Positions 19,164 through 30,054 of a DNA stretch of 64,000 bases are shown one piece after another. Each line of letters opens with the position of its first letter. Within the stretch, counting starts at the first letter, position 1. The stretch is taken from the NCBI GenBank assembly GCA_963989245.1, contig OZ022340.1, positions 40,456,982 through 40,520,981 on the forward strand. Reading direction: 5' to 3'. Source of the stretch: Nansenia antarctica (lineage: Eukaryota > Chordata > Actinopteri > Argentiniformes > Microstomatidae). The notes under the pieces were generated by a model. The model had not been told where the DNA came from. It ran no database searches and saw nothing but the letters and a program-made list of their open reading frames with translations. A program made the position numbers and the translations under genes.

Positions 19164-19607
19164 TTGGCTTGTGATAAACTGCCCCAGCAACCTCTACAAA
19201 TAAGACCTAGTGCTATGATAATTAACACACACCCCTCTGACCAGCCTGGAGAGCATTGGCTGGCAGTTTATATATTGGAGAGAGTTGGGTGTTTTTTTGA
19301 CAGTTTTGGAAATGCTCCAAATCATTCAATATTTCCTAAATCGATTTATGACTTTTTAAACATGTCATGTGATGAGATACATTTATCAGACAAACCGGAT
19401 GTCACATCGGTCACATGTGGTGAACACTGTATCTACTTCTTAAATCACATGTGTAGAGGCATCACCTATGATATGTTGATATCTAAATATTCTTCTAATC
19501 TGTTTAAAAATGACACAATGGTAACACGTTTTGTGAAAAAGTTGCAACCGTGTGTGTGTGTTCATAATGTGTTTAGTTGTGTTCAACATGTTCAGACAAT
19601 TGTGTAA
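19164..19607 (+). CDS. Protease domain, P class (PD), unit 19
   Basis: Open short form. Confidence 0.65.
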   Translation: MACDKLPQQPLQIRPSAMIINTHPSDQPGEHWLAVYILERVGCFFDSFGNAPNHSIFPKSIYDFLNMSCDEIHLSDKPDVTSVTCGEHCIYFLNHMCRGITYDMLISKYSSNLFKNDTMVTRFVKKLQPCVCVHNVFSCVQHVQTIV

Positions 19608-19731
19608 GATTGTGCAAGTCAATAAAATGTTGGTCAAATAAATTATCAGAGTTCATGTATCATTACAATCATTTTTATTTAGTCAAGCAAGGGGTTTTAG
19701 TCAAACAATAACATAGTCTGTGGTGGTAGCG

Positions 19732-20166
19732 ATGGTTGATAATGACTATTTTACGGGCGACTATGGCAAGAACCCATTCAATTTTAAGAATTATAATCTA
19801 GAATATCTGGCAATATATGTTGACGGTGTCCAGTTCCCCACCAAACCAATACAACCGGACTTCCCTAATGGTTGCGTAACTCGTGAATTCTATCAACTGG
19901 TGTTATCAACAGGGAGACATTTAAAGAACAGTGCTATGGCCATTGATCGAAACGATTTCCTGAGAGGGTACACTCTTTATGCATTTAATCTGACACCTGA
20001 CGAGGATAATAGTCAGCATCTATCATTGATCAAGAGTGGTAACATACGCCTGGAGACACGTTTCAGGAACCCGCTGCCTAATACCATCAATCTAATAATT
20101 TATGCGGTATATGATAGTATGATTGAAGTGTCCCATCGCAGACAGGTTTTAGTTGATTACTATTAA
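19732..20166 (+). CDS. Capsid C-terminal fragment, unit 20
   Basis: Two changes, Ser6Tyr (19748) and Leu40Ile (19849). This pair recurs only in unit 51. Confidence 0.55.
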   Translation: MVDNDYFTGDYGKNPFNFKNYNLEYLAIYVDGVQFPTKPIQPDFPNGCVTREFYQLVLSTGRHLKNSAMAIDRNDFLRGYTLYAFNLTPDEDNSQHLSLIKSGNIRLETRFRNPLPNTINLIIYAVYDSMIEVSHRRQVLVDYY

Positions 20167-20202
20167 GCATCATGAATACTGTGGAACTGACAGCCAGGTG
20201 TT

Positions 20203-20652
20203 TTGGCTTGTGATAAACTGCCCCAGCAACCTCTACAAATAAGACCTAGTGCTATGATAATTAACACACACCCCTCTGACCAGCCTGGAGAGCATTGGCT
20301 GGCAGTTTATATATTGGAGAGAGTTGGGTGTTTTTTTGACAGTTTTGGAAATGCTCCAAATCATTCAATATTTCCTAAATCGATTTATGACTTTTTAAAC
20401 ATGTCATGTGATGAGATACATTTATCAGACAAACAAGTTCAGGATGTCACATCGGTCACATGTGGTGAACACTGTATCTACTTCTTAAATCACATGTGTA
20501 GAGGCATCACCTATGATATGTTGATATCTAAATATTCTTCTAATCTGTTTAAAAATGACACAATGGTAACACGTTTTGTGAAAAAGTTGCAACCGTGTGT
20601 GTGTGTTCATAATGTGTTTAGTTGTGTTCAACATGTTCAGACAATTGTGTAA
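20203..20652 (+). CDS. Protease domain, Q class, unit 20
   Basis: Consensus long form, open. Confidence 0.68.
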   Translation: MACDKLPQQPLQIRPSAMIINTHPSDQPGEHWLAVYILERVGCFFDSFGNAPNHSIFPKSIYDFLNMSCDEIHLSDKQVQDVTSVTCGEHCIYFLNHMCRGITYDMLISKYSSNLFKNDTMVTRFVKKLQPCVCVHNVFSCVQHVQTIV

Positions 20653-20776
20653 GATTGTGCAAGTCAATAAAATGTTGGTCAAATAAATTATCAGAGTTCA
20701 TGTATCATTACAATCATTTTTATTTAGTCAAGCAAGGGGTTTTAGTCAAACAATAACATAGTCTGTGGTGGTAGCG

Positions 20777-21211
20777 ATGGTTGATAATAACTCTTTTACG
20801 GGCGACTATGGCAAGAACCCATTCAATTTTAAGAATTATAATCTAGAATATCTGGCAATATATGTTGACGGTGTCCAGTTCCCCACCAAACCATTACAAC
20901 CGGACTTCCCTAATGGTTGCGTAACTCGTGAATTCTATCAACTGGTGTTATCAACAGGGAGACATTTAAAGAACAGTGCTATGGCCATTGATCGAAACGA
21001 TTTCCTGAGAGGGTACACTCTTTATGCATTTAATCTGACACCTGACGAGGATAATAGTCAGCATCTATCATTGATCAAGAGTGGTAACATACGCCTGGAG
21101 ACACGTTTCAGGAACCCGCTGCCTAATACCATCAATCTAATAATTTATGCGGTATATGATAGTATGATTGAAGTGTCCCATCGCAGACAGGTTTTAGTTG
21201 ATTACTATTAA
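20777..21211 (+). CDS. Capsid C-terminal fragment, unit 21
   Basis: Asp5Asn, shared with units 56 and 57. Confidence 0.55.
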   Translation: MVDNNSFTGDYGKNPFNFKNYNLEYLAIYVDGVQFPTKPLQPDFPNGCVTREFYQLVLSTGRHLKNSAMAIDRNDFLRGYTLYAFNLTPDEDNSQHLSLIKSGNIRLETRFRNPLPNTINLIIYAVYDSMIEVSHRRQVLVDYY

Positions 21212-21247
21212 GCATCATGAATACTGTGGAACTGACAGCCAGGTGTT

Positions 21248-21697
21248 TTGGCTTGTGATAAACTGCCCCAGCAACCTCTACAAATAAGACCTAGTGCTAT
21301 GATAATTAACACACACCCCTCTGACCAGCCTGGAGAGCATTGGCTGGCAGTTTATATATTGGAGAGAGTTGGGTGTTTTTTTGACAGTTTTGGAAATGCT
21401 CCAAATCATTCAATATTTCCTAAATCGATTTATGACTTTTTAAACATGTCATGTGATGAGATACATTTATCAGACAAACAAGTTCAGGATGTCACATCGG
21501 TCACATGTGGTGAACACTGTATCTACTTCTTAAATCACATGTGTAGAGGCATCACCTATGATATGTTGATATCTAAATATTCTTCTAATCTGTTTAAAAA
21601 TGACACAATGGTAACACGTTTTGTGAAAAAGTTGCAACCGTGTGTGTGTGTTCATAATGTGTTTAGTTGTGTTCAACATGTTCAGACAATTGTGTAA
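21248..21697 (+). CDS. Protease domain, Q class, unit 21
   Basis: Consensus long form, open. Confidence 0.68.
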   Translation: MACDKLPQQPLQIRPSAMIINTHPSDQPGEHWLAVYILERVGCFFDSFGNAPNHSIFPKSIYDFLNMSCDEIHLSDKQVQDVTSVTCGEHCIYFLNHMCRGITYDMLISKYSSNLFKNDTMVTRFVKKLQPCVCVHNVFSCVQHVQTIV

Positions 21698-21821
21698 GAT
21701 TGTGCAAGTCAATAAAATGTTGGTCAAATAAATTATCAGAGTTCATGTATCATTACAATCATTTTTATTTAGTCAAGCAAGGGGTTTTAGTCAAACAATA
21801 ACATAGTCTGTGGTGGTAGCG

Positions 21822-22256
21822 ATGGTTGATAATGACTCTTTTACGGGCGACTATGGCAAGAACCCATTCAAGTTTAAGAATTATAATCTAGAATATCTGG
21901 CAATATATGTTGACGGTGTCCAGTTCCCCACCAAACCATTACAACCGGACTTCCCTAATGGTTGCGTAACTCGTGAATTCTATCAACTGGTGTTATCAAC
22001 AGGGAGACATTTAAAGAACAGTGCTATGGCCATTGATCGAAACGATTTCCTGAGAGGGTACACTCTTTATGCATTTAATCTGACACCTGACGAGGATAAT
22101 AGTCAGCATCTATCATTGATCAAGAGTGGTAACATACGCCTGGAGACACGTTTCAGGAACCCGCTGCCTAATACCATCAATCTAATAATTTATGCGGTAT
22201 ATGATAGTATGATTGAAGTGTCCCATCGCAGACAGGTTTTAGTTGATTACTATTAA
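21822..22256 (+). CDS. Capsid C-terminal fragment, unit 22
   Basis: Asn17Lys, shared with units 23, 58 and 59. Confidence 0.55.
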   Translation: MVDNDSFTGDYGKNPFKFKNYNLEYLAIYVDGVQFPTKPLQPDFPNGCVTREFYQLVLSTGRHLKNSAMAIDRNDFLRGYTLYAFNLTPDEDNSQHLSLIKSGNIRLETRFRNPLPNTINLIIYAVYDSMIEVSHRRQVLVDYY

Positions 22257-22292
22257 GCATCATGAATACTGTGGAACTGACAGCCAGGTGTT

Positions 22293-22739
22293 TTGGCTTG
22301 TGATAAACTGCCCCAGCAACCTCTACAAATAAGACCTAGTGCTATGATAATTAACACACACCCCTCTGACCAGCCTGGAGAGCATTGGCTGGCAGTTTAT
22401 ATATTGGAGAGAGTTGGGTGTTTTTTTGACAGTTTTGGAAATGCTCCAAATCATTCAATATTTCCTAAATCGATTTATGACTTTTTAAACATGTCATGTG
22501 ATGAGATACATTTATCAGACAAACAAGTTCAGGATGTCACATCGGTCACATGTGGTGAACACTGTATCTACTTCTTAAATCACATGTGTAGAGGCATCAC
22601 CTATGATATGTTGATATCTAAATATTCTTCTAATCTGTTTAAAAATGACACAATGGTAACACGTTTTGTGAAAAAGTTGCAACCGTGTGTGTGTGTTCAT
22701 TTTTATTTAGTCAAGCAAGGGGTTTTAGTCAAACAATAA
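22293..22739 (+). pseudogene. Protease domain, Q class, 3' deletion and read-through, unit 22
   Basis: A 107-bp deletion with a TCAT junction at about 22697-22700 joins the protease tail to the spacer. The last dozen or so native residues are replaced by spacer-encoded ones before a TAA at 22737-22739. Both plus-strand poly(A) signals are lost. The active-site residues are intact. Confidence 0.75.
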
Positions 22740-22759
22740 CATAGTCTGTGGTGGTAGCG

Positions 22760-23194
22760 ATGGTTGATAATGACTCTTTTACGGGCGACTATGGCAAGAA
22801 CCCATTCAAGTTTAAGAATTATAATCTAGAATATCTGGCAATATATGTTGACGGTGTCCAGTTCCCCACCAAACCATTACAACCGGACTTCCCTAATGGT
22901 TGCGTAACTCGTGAATTCTATCAACTGGTGTTATCAACAGGGAGACATTTAAAGAACAGTGCTATGGCCATTGATCGAAACGATTTCCTGAGAGGGTACA
23001 CTCTTTATGCATTTAATCTGACACCTGACGAGGATAATAGTCAGCATCTATCATTGATCAAGAGTGGTAACATACGCCTGGAGACACGTTTCAGGAACCC
23101 GCTGCCTAATACCATCAATCTAATAATTTATGCGGTATATGATAGTATGATTGAAGTGTCCCATCGCAGACAGGTTTTAGTTGATTACTATTAA
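22760..23194 (+). CDS. Capsid C-terminal fragment, unit 23
   Basis: Asn17Lys. Only 20 bases separate the preceding deleted protease frame from this ATG. Confidence 0.55.
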   Translation: MVDNDSFTGDYGKNPFKFKNYNLEYLAIYVDGVQFPTKPLQPDFPNGCVTREFYQLVLSTGRHLKNSAMAIDRNDFLRGYTLYAFNLTPDEDNSQHLSLIKSGNIRLETRFRNPLPNTINLIIYAVYDSMIEVSHRRQVLVDYY

Positions 23195-23230
23195 GCATCA
23201 TGAATACTGTGGAACTGACAGCCAGGTGTT

Positions 23231-23680
23231 TTGGCTTGTGATAAACTGCCCCAGCAACCTCTACAAATAAGACCTAGTGCTATGATAATTAACACACACC
23301 CCTCTGACCAGCCTGGAGAGCATTGGCTGGCAGTTTATATATTGGAGAGAGTTGGGTGTTTTTTTGACAGTTTTGGAAATGCTCCAAATCATTCAATATT
23401 TCCTAAATCGATTTATGACTTTTTAAACATGTCATGTGATGAGATACATTTATCAGACAAACAAGTTCAGGATGTCACATCGGTCACATGTGGTGAACAC
23501 TGTATCTACTTCTTAAATCACATGTGTAGAGGCATCACCTATGATATGTTGATATCTAAATATTCTTCTAATCTGTTTAAAAATGACACAATGGTAACAC
23601 GTTTTGTGAAAAAGTTGCAACCGTGTGTGTGTGTTCATAATGTGTTTAGTTGTGTTCAACATGTTCAGACAATTGTGTAA
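23231..23680 (+). CDS. Protease domain, Q class, unit 23
   Basis: Consensus long form, open. Confidence 0.68.
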   Translation: MACDKLPQQPLQIRPSAMIINTHPSDQPGEHWLAVYILERVGCFFDSFGNAPNHSIFPKSIYDFLNMSCDEIHLSDKQVQDVTSVTCGEHCIYFLNHMCRGITYDMLISKYSSNLFKNDTMVTRFVKKLQPCVCVHNVFSCVQHVQTIV

Positions 23681-23804
23681 GATTGTGCAAGTCAATAAAA
23701 TGTTGGTCAAATAAATTATCAGAGTTCATGTATCATTACAATCATTTTTATTTAGTCAAGCAAGGGGTTTTAGTCAAACAATAACATAGTCTGTGGTGGT
23801 AGCG

Positions 23805-24239
23805 ATGGTTGATAATGACTCTTTTACGGGCGACTATGGCAAGAACCCATTCAATTTTAAGAATTATAATCTAGAATATCTGGCAATATATGTTGACGGT
23901 GTCCAGTTCCCCACCAAACCATTACAACCGGACTTCCCTAATGGTTGCGTAACTCGTGAATTCTATCAACTGGTGTTATCAACAGGGAGACATTTAAAGA
24001 ACAGTGCTATGGCCATTGATCGAAACGATTTCCTGAGAGGGTACACTCTTTATGCATTTAATCTGACACCTGACGAGGATAATAGTCAGCATCTATCATT
24101 GATCAAGAGTGGTAACATACGCCTGGAGACACGTTTCAGGAACCCGCTGCCTAATACCATCAATCTAATAATTTATGCGGTATATGATAGTATGATTGAA
24201 GTGTCCCATCGCAGACAGGTTTTAGTTGATTACTATTAA
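23805..24239 (+). CDS. Capsid C-terminal fragment, unit 24
   Basis: Consensus copy. Confidence 0.55.
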   Translation: MVDNDSFTGDYGKNPFNFKNYNLEYLAIYVDGVQFPTKPLQPDFPNGCVTREFYQLVLSTGRHLKNSAMAIDRNDFLRGYTLYAFNLTPDEDNSQHLSLIKSGNIRLETRFRNPLPNTINLIIYAVYDSMIEVSHRRQVLVDYY

Positions 24240-24275
24240 GCATCATGAATACTGTGGAACTGACAGCCAGGTGTT

Positions 24276-24725
24276 TTGGCTTGTGATAAACTGCCCCAGC
24301 AACCTCTACAAATAAGACCTAGTGCTATGATAATTAACACACACCCCTCTGACCAGCCTGGAGAGCATTGGCTGGCAGTTTATATATTGGAGAGAGTTGG
24401 GTGTTTTTTTGACAGTTTTGGAAATGCTCCAAATCATTCAATATTTCCTAAATCGATTTATGACTTTTTAAACATGTCATGTGATGAGATACATTTATCA
24501 GACAAACAAGTTCAGGATGTCACATCGGTCACATGTGGTGAACACTGTATCTACTTCTTAAATCACATGTGTAGAGGCATCACCTATGATATGTTGATAT
24601 CTAAATATTCTTCTAATCTGTTTAAAAATGACACAATGGTAACACGTTTTGTGAAAAAGTTGCAACCGTGTGTGTGTGTTCATAATGTGTTTAGTTGTGT
24701 TCAACATGTTCAGACAATTGTGTAA
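24276..24725 (+). CDS. Protease domain, Q class, unit 24
   Basis: Consensus long form, open. Confidence 0.68.
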   Translation: MACDKLPQQPLQIRPSAMIINTHPSDQPGEHWLAVYILERVGCFFDSFGNAPNHSIFPKSIYDFLNMSCDEIHLSDKQVQDVTSVTCGEHCIYFLNHMCRGITYDMLISKYSSNLFKNDTMVTRFVKKLQPCVCVHNVFSCVQHVQTIV

Positions 24726-24849
24726 GATTGTGCAAGTCAATAAAATGTTGGTCAAATAAATTATCAGAGTTCATGTATCATTACAATCATTTTTATTTAG
24801 TCAAGCAAGGGGTTTTAGTCAAACAATAACATAGTCTGTGGTGGTAGCG

Positions 24850-25284
24850 ATGGTTGATAATGACTCTTTTACGGGCGACTATGGCAAGAACCCATTCAAT
24901 TTTAAGAATTATAATCTAGAATATCTGGCAATATATGTTGACGGTGTCCAGTTCCCCACCAAACCATTACAACCGGACTTCCCTAATGGTTGCGTAACTC
25001 GTGAATTCTATCAACTGGTGTTATCAACAGGGAGACATTTAAAGAACAGTGCTATGGCCATTGATCGAAACGATTTCCTGAGAGGGTACACTCTTTATGC
25101 ATTTAATCTGACACCTGACGAGGATAATAGTCAGCATCTATCATTGATCAAGAGTGGTAACATACGCCTGGAGACACGTTTCAGGAACCCGCTGCCTAAT
25201 ACCATCAATCTAATAATTTATGCGGTATATGATAGTATGATTGAAGTGTCCCATCGCAGACAGGTTTTAGTTGATTACTATTAA
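24850..25284 (+). CDS. Capsid C-terminal fragment, unit 25
   Basis: Consensus copy. Confidence 0.55.
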   Translation: MVDNDSFTGDYGKNPFNFKNYNLEYLAIYVDGVQFPTKPLQPDFPNGCVTREFYQLVLSTGRHLKNSAMAIDRNDFLRGYTLYAFNLTPDEDNSQHLSLIKSGNIRLETRFRNPLPNTINLIIYAVYDSMIEVSHRRQVLVDYY

Positions 25285-25320
25285 GCATCATGAATACTGT
25301 GGAACTGACAGCCAGGTGTT

Positions 25321-25764
25321 TTGGCTTGTGATAAACTGCCCCAGCAACCTCTACAAATAAGACCTAGTGCTATGATAATTAACACACACCCCTCTGACCA
25401 GCCTGGAGAGCATTGGCTGGCAGTTTATATATTGGAGAGAGTTGGGTGTTTTTTTGACAGTTTTGGAAATGCTCCAAATCATTCAATATTTCCTAAATCG
25501 ATTTATGACTTTTTAAACATGTCATGTGATGAGATACATTTATCAGACAAACCGGATGTCACATCGGTCACATGTGGTGAACACTGTATCTACTTCTTAA
25601 ATCACATGTGTAGAGGCATCACCTATGATATGTTGATATCTAAATATTCTTCTAATCTGTTTAAAAATGACACAATGGTAACACGTTTTGTGAAAAAGTT
25701 GCAACCGTGTGTGTGTGTTCATAATGTGTTTAGTTGTGTTCAACATGTTCAGACAATTGTGTAA
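25321..25764 (+). CDS. Protease domain, P class (PD), unit 25
   Basis: Open short form; pairs with unit 26 as units 60 and 61 do. Confidence 0.65.
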   Translation: MACDKLPQQPLQIRPSAMIINTHPSDQPGEHWLAVYILERVGCFFDSFGNAPNHSIFPKSIYDFLNMSCDEIHLSDKPDVTSVTCGEHCIYFLNHMCRGITYDMLISKYSSNLFKNDTMVTRFVKKLQPCVCVHNVFSCVQHVQTIV

Positions 25765-25888
25765 GATTGTGCAAGTCAATAAAATGTTGGTCAAATAAAT
25801 TATCAGAGTTCATGTATCATTACAATCATTTTTATTTAGTCAAGCAAGGGGTTTTAGTCAAACAATAACATAGTCTGTGGTGGTAGCG

Positions 25889-26323
25889 ATGGTTGATAAT
25901 GACTCTTTTACGGGCGACTATGGCAAGAACCCATTCAATTTTAAGAATTATAATCTAGAATATCTGGCAATATATGTTGACGGTGTCCAGTTCCCCACCA
26001 AACCATTACAACCGGACTTCCCTAATGGTTGCGTAACTCGTGAATTCTATCAACTGGTGTTATCAACAGGGAGACATTTAAAGAACAGTGCTATGGCCAT
26101 TGATCGAAACGATTTCCTGAGAGGGTACACTCTTTATGCATTTAATCTGACACCTGACGAGGATAATAGTCAGCATCTATCATTGATCAAGAGTGGTAAC
26201 ATACGCCTGGAGACACGTTTCAGGAACCCGCTGCCTAATACCATCAATCTAATAATTTATGCGGTATATGATAGTATGATTGAAGTGTCCCATCGCAGAC
26301 AGGTTTTAGTTGATTACTATTAA
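25889..26323 (+). CDS. Capsid C-terminal fragment, unit 26
   Basis: Consensus copy. Confidence 0.55.
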   Translation: MVDNDSFTGDYGKNPFNFKNYNLEYLAIYVDGVQFPTKPLQPDFPNGCVTREFYQLVLSTGRHLKNSAMAIDRNDFLRGYTLYAFNLTPDEDNSQHLSLIKSGNIRLETRFRNPLPNTINLIIYAVYDSMIEVSHRRQVLVDYY

Positions 26324-26359
26324 GCATCATGAATACTGTGGAACTGACAGCCAGGTGTT

Positions 26360-26803
26360 TTGGCTTGTGATAAACTGCCCCAGCAACCTCTACAAATAAG
26401 ACCTAGTGCTATGATAATTAACACACACCCCTCTGACCAGCCTGGAGAGCATTGGCTGGCAGTTTATATATTGGAGAGAGTTGGGTGTTTTTTTGACAGT
26501 TTTGGAAATGCTCCAAATCATTCAATATTTCCTAAATCGATTTATGACTTTTTAAACATGTCATGTGATGAGATACATTTATCAGACAAACCGGATGTCA
26601 CATCGGTCACATGTGGTGAACACTGTATCTACTTCTTAAATCACATGTGTAGAGGCATCACCTATGATATGTTGATATCTAAATATTCTTCTAATCTGTT
26701 TAAAAATGACACAATGGTAACACGTTTTGTGAAAAAGTTGCAACCGTGTGTGTGTGTTCATAATGTGTTTAGTTGTGTTCAACATGTTCAGACAATTGTG
26801 TAA
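26360..26803 (+). CDS. Protease domain, P class (PD), unit 26
   Basis: Open short form. Confidence 0.65.
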   Translation: MACDKLPQQPLQIRPSAMIINTHPSDQPGEHWLAVYILERVGCFFDSFGNAPNHSIFPKSIYDFLNMSCDEIHLSDKPDVTSVTCGEHCIYFLNHMCRGITYDMLISKYSSNLFKNDTMVTRFVKKLQPCVCVHNVFSCVQHVQTIV

Positions 26804-26927
26804 GATTGTGCAAGTCAATAAAATGTTGGTCAAATAAATTATCAGAGTTCATGTATCATTACAATCATTTTTATTTAGTCAAGCAAGGGGTTTTAGTCAA
26901 ACAATAACATAGTCTGTGGTGGTAGCG

Positions 26928-27362
26928 ATGGTTGATAATGACTCTTTTACGGGCGACTATGGCAAGAACCCATTCAATTTTAAGAATTATAATCTAGAAT
27001 ATCTGGCAATATATGTTGACGGTGTCCAGTTCCCCACCAAACCATTACAACCGGACTTCCCTAATGGTTGCGTAACTCGTGAATTCTATCAACTGGTGTT
27101 ATCAACAGGGAGACATTTAAAGAACAGTGCTATGGCCATTGATCGAAACGATTTCCTGAGAGGGTACACTCTTTATGCATTTAATCTGACACCTGACGAG
27201 GATAATAGTCAGCATCTATCATTGATCAAGAGTGGTAACATACGCCTGGAGACACGTTTCAGGAACCCGCTGCCTAATACCATCAATCTAATAATTTATG
27301 CGGTATATGATAGTATAATTGAAGTGTCCCATCGCAGACAGGTTTTAGTTGATTACTATTAA
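26928..27362 (+). CDS. Capsid C-terminal fragment, unit 27
   Basis: Met130Ile. Confidence 0.55.
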   Translation: MVDNDSFTGDYGKNPFNFKNYNLEYLAIYVDGVQFPTKPLQPDFPNGCVTREFYQLVLSTGRHLKNSAMAIDRNDFLRGYTLYAFNLTPDEDNSQHLSLIKSGNIRLETRFRNPLPNTINLIIYAVYDSIIEVSHRRQVLVDYY

Positions 27363-27398
27363 GCATCATGAATACTGTGGAACTGACAGACAGGTGTT

Positions 27399-27844
27399 TT
27401 GGCTTGTGATAAACTGCCCCAGCAACCTCTACAAATAAGACCTAGTGCTATGATAATTAACACACACCCCTCTGACCAGCCTGGAGAGCATTGGCTGGCA
27501 GTTTATATATTGGAGAGAGTTGGGTGTTTTTTTGACAGTTTTGGAAATGCTCCAAATCATTCAATATTTCCTAAATCGATTTATGACTTTTTAAACATGT
27601 CATGTGATGAGATACATTTATCAGACAAACCGAATGTCACATCGGTCACATGTGGTGAACACTGTATCTACTTCTTAAATCACATGTGTAGAGGCATCAC
27701 CTATATGATATGTTGATATCTAAATATTCTTCTAATCTGTTTAAAAATGACACAATGGTAACACGTTTTGTGAAAAAGTTGCAACCGTGTGTGTGTGTTC
27801 ATAATGTGTTTAGTTGTGTTCAACATGTTCAGACAATTGTGTAA
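27399..27844 (+). pseudogene. Protease domain, P class (PN), TA-frameshifted, unit 27
   Basis: TA insertion at about 27702-27705 ends the frame at 27716. A C-to-A change at 27390 lies just upstream. Confidence 0.7.
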
Positions 27845-27968
27845 GATTGTGCAAGTCAATAAAATGTTGGTCAAATAAATTATCAGAGTTCATGTATCAT
27901 TACAATCATTTTTATTTAGTCAAGCAAGGGGTTTTAGTCAAACAATAACATAGTCTGTGGTGGTAGCG

Positions 27969-28403
27969 ATGGTTGATAATGACTCTTTTACGGGCGACTA
28001 TGGCAAGAACCCATTCAATTTTAAGAATTATAATCTAGAATATCTGGCAATATATGTTGACGGTGTCCAGTTCCCCACCAAACCATTACAACCGGACTTC
28101 CCTAATGGTTGCGTAACTCGTGAATTCTATCAACTGGTGTTATCAACAGGGAGACATTTAAAGAACAGTGCTATGGCCATTGATCGAAACGATTTCCTGA
28201 GAGGGTACACTCTTTATGCATTTAATCTGACACCTGACGAGGATAATAGTCAGCATCTATCATTGATCAAGAGTGGTAACATACGCCTGGAGACACGTTT
28301 TAGGAACCCGCTGCCTAATACCATCAATCTAATAATTTATGCGGTATATGATAGTATGATTGAAGTGTCCCATCGCAGACAGGTTTTAGTTGATTACTAT
28401 TAA
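27969..28403 (+). CDS. Capsid C-terminal fragment, unit 28
   Basis: Consensus protein with a silent TTC-to-TTT change at 28301. Confidence 0.55.
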   Translation: MVDNDSFTGDYGKNPFNFKNYNLEYLAIYVDGVQFPTKPLQPDFPNGCVTREFYQLVLSTGRHLKNSAMAIDRNDFLRGYTLYAFNLTPDEDNSQHLSLIKSGNIRLETRFRNPLPNTINLIIYAVYDSMIEVSHRRQVLVDYY

Positions 28404-28439
28404 GCATCATGAATACTGTGGAACTGACAGCCAGGTGTT

Positions 28440-28889
28440 TTGGCTTGTGATAAACTGCCCCAGCAACCTCTACAAATAAGACCTAGTGCTATGATAATTA
28501 ACACACACCCCTCTGACCAGCCTGGAGAGCATTGGCTGGCAGTTTATATATTGGAGAGAGTTGGGTGTTTTTTTGACAGTTTTGGAAATGCTCCAAATCA
28601 TTCAATATTTCCTAAATCGATTTATGACTTTTTAAACATGTCATGTGATGAGATACATTTATCAGACAAACAAGTTCAGGATGTCACATCGGTCACATGT
28701 GGTGAACACTGTATCTACTTCTTAAATCACATGTGTAGAGGCATCACCTATGATATGTTGATATCTAAATATTCTTCTAATCTGTTTAAAAATGACACAA
28801 TGGTAACACGTTTTGTGAAAAAGTTGCAACCGTGTGTGTGTGTTCATAATGTGTTTAGTTGTGTTCAACATGTTCAGACAATTGTGTAA
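28440..28889 (+). CDS. Protease domain, Q class, unit 28
   Basis: Consensus long form, open. Confidence 0.68.
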   Translation: MACDKLPQQPLQIRPSAMIINTHPSDQPGEHWLAVYILERVGCFFDSFGNAPNHSIFPKSIYDFLNMSCDEIHLSDKQVQDVTSVTCGEHCIYFLNHMCRGITYDMLISKYSSNLFKNDTMVTRFVKKLQPCVCVHNVFSCVQHVQTIV

Positions 28890-29013
28890 GATTGTGCAAG
28901 TCAATAAAATGTTGGTCAAATAAATTATCAGAGTTCATGTATCATTACAATCATTTTTATTTAGTCAAGCAAGGGGTTTTAGTCAAACAATAACATAGTC
29001 TGTGGTGGTAGCG

Positions 29014-29448
29014 ATGGTTGATAATGACTCTTTTACGGGCGACTATGGCAAGAACCCATTCAATTTTAAGAATTATAATCTAGAATATCTGGCAATATAT
29101 GTTGACGGTGTCCAGTTCCCCACCAAACCATTACAACCGGACTTCCCTAATGGTTGCGTAACTCGTGAATTCTATCAACTGGTGTTATCAACAGGGAGAC
29201 ATTTAAAGAACAGTGCTATGGCCATTGATCGAAACGATTTCCTGAGAGGGTACACTCTTTATGCATTTAATCTGACACCTGACGAGGATAATAGTCAGCA
29301 TCTATCATTGATCAAGAGTGGTAACATACGCCTGGAGACACGTTTCAGGAACCCGCTGCCTAATACCATCAATCTAATAATTTATGCGGTATATGATAGT
29401 ATAATTGAAGTGTCCCATCGCAGACAGGTTTTAGTTGATTACTATTAA
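29014..29448 (+). CDS. Capsid C-terminal fragment, unit 29
   Basis: Met130Ile; same form as unit 27. Confidence 0.55.
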   Translation: MVDNDSFTGDYGKNPFNFKNYNLEYLAIYVDGVQFPTKPLQPDFPNGCVTREFYQLVLSTGRHLKNSAMAIDRNDFLRGYTLYAFNLTPDEDNSQHLSLIKSGNIRLETRFRNPLPNTINLIIYAVYDSIIEVSHRRQVLVDYY

Positions 29449-29484
29449 GCATCATGAATACTGTGGAACTGACAGACAGGTGTT

Positions 29485-29930
29485 TTGGCTTGTGATAAAC
29501 TGCCCCAGCAACCTCTACAAATAAGACCTAGTGCTATGATAATTAACACACACCCCTCTGACCAGCCTGGAGAGCATTGGCTGGCAGTTTATATATTGGA
29601 GAGAGTTGGGTGTTTTTTTGACAGTTTTGGAAATGCTCCAAATCATTCAATATTTCCTAAATCGATTTATGACTTTTTAAACATGTCATGTGATGAGATA
29701 CATTTATCAGACAAACCGAATGTCACATCGGTCACATGTGGTGAACACTGTATCTACTTCTTAAATCACATGTGTAGAGGCATCACCTATATGATATGTT
29801 GATATCTAAATATTCTTCTAATCTGTTTAAAAATGACACAATGGTAACACGTTTTGTGAAAAAGTTGCAACCGTGTGTGTGTGTTCATAATGTGTTTAGT
29901 TGTGTTCAACATGTTCAGACAATTGTGTAA
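29485..29930 (+). pseudogene. Protease domain, P class (PN), TA-frameshifted, unit 29
   Basis: TA insertion at about 29788-29791 ends the frame at 29802. Confidence 0.7.
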
Positions 29931-30054
29931 GATTGTGCAAGTCAATAAAATGTTGGTCAAATAAATTATCAGAGTTCATGTATCATTACAATCATTTTTA
30001 TTTAGTCAAGCAAGGGGTTTTAGTCAAACAATAACATAGTCTGTGGTGGTAGCG

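Larger units (their letters stand above)
18681..26915 (+). repeat. Higher-order block A, units 19-26
   Basis: Ordered markers are: PD protease (19); capsid Ser6Tyr with Leu40Ile (20); capsid Asp5Asn (21); capsid Asn17Lys (22, 23); consensus (24); PD protease (25, 26). The same order recurs in units 50-61 about 31-34 kb away. Confidence 0.65.
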
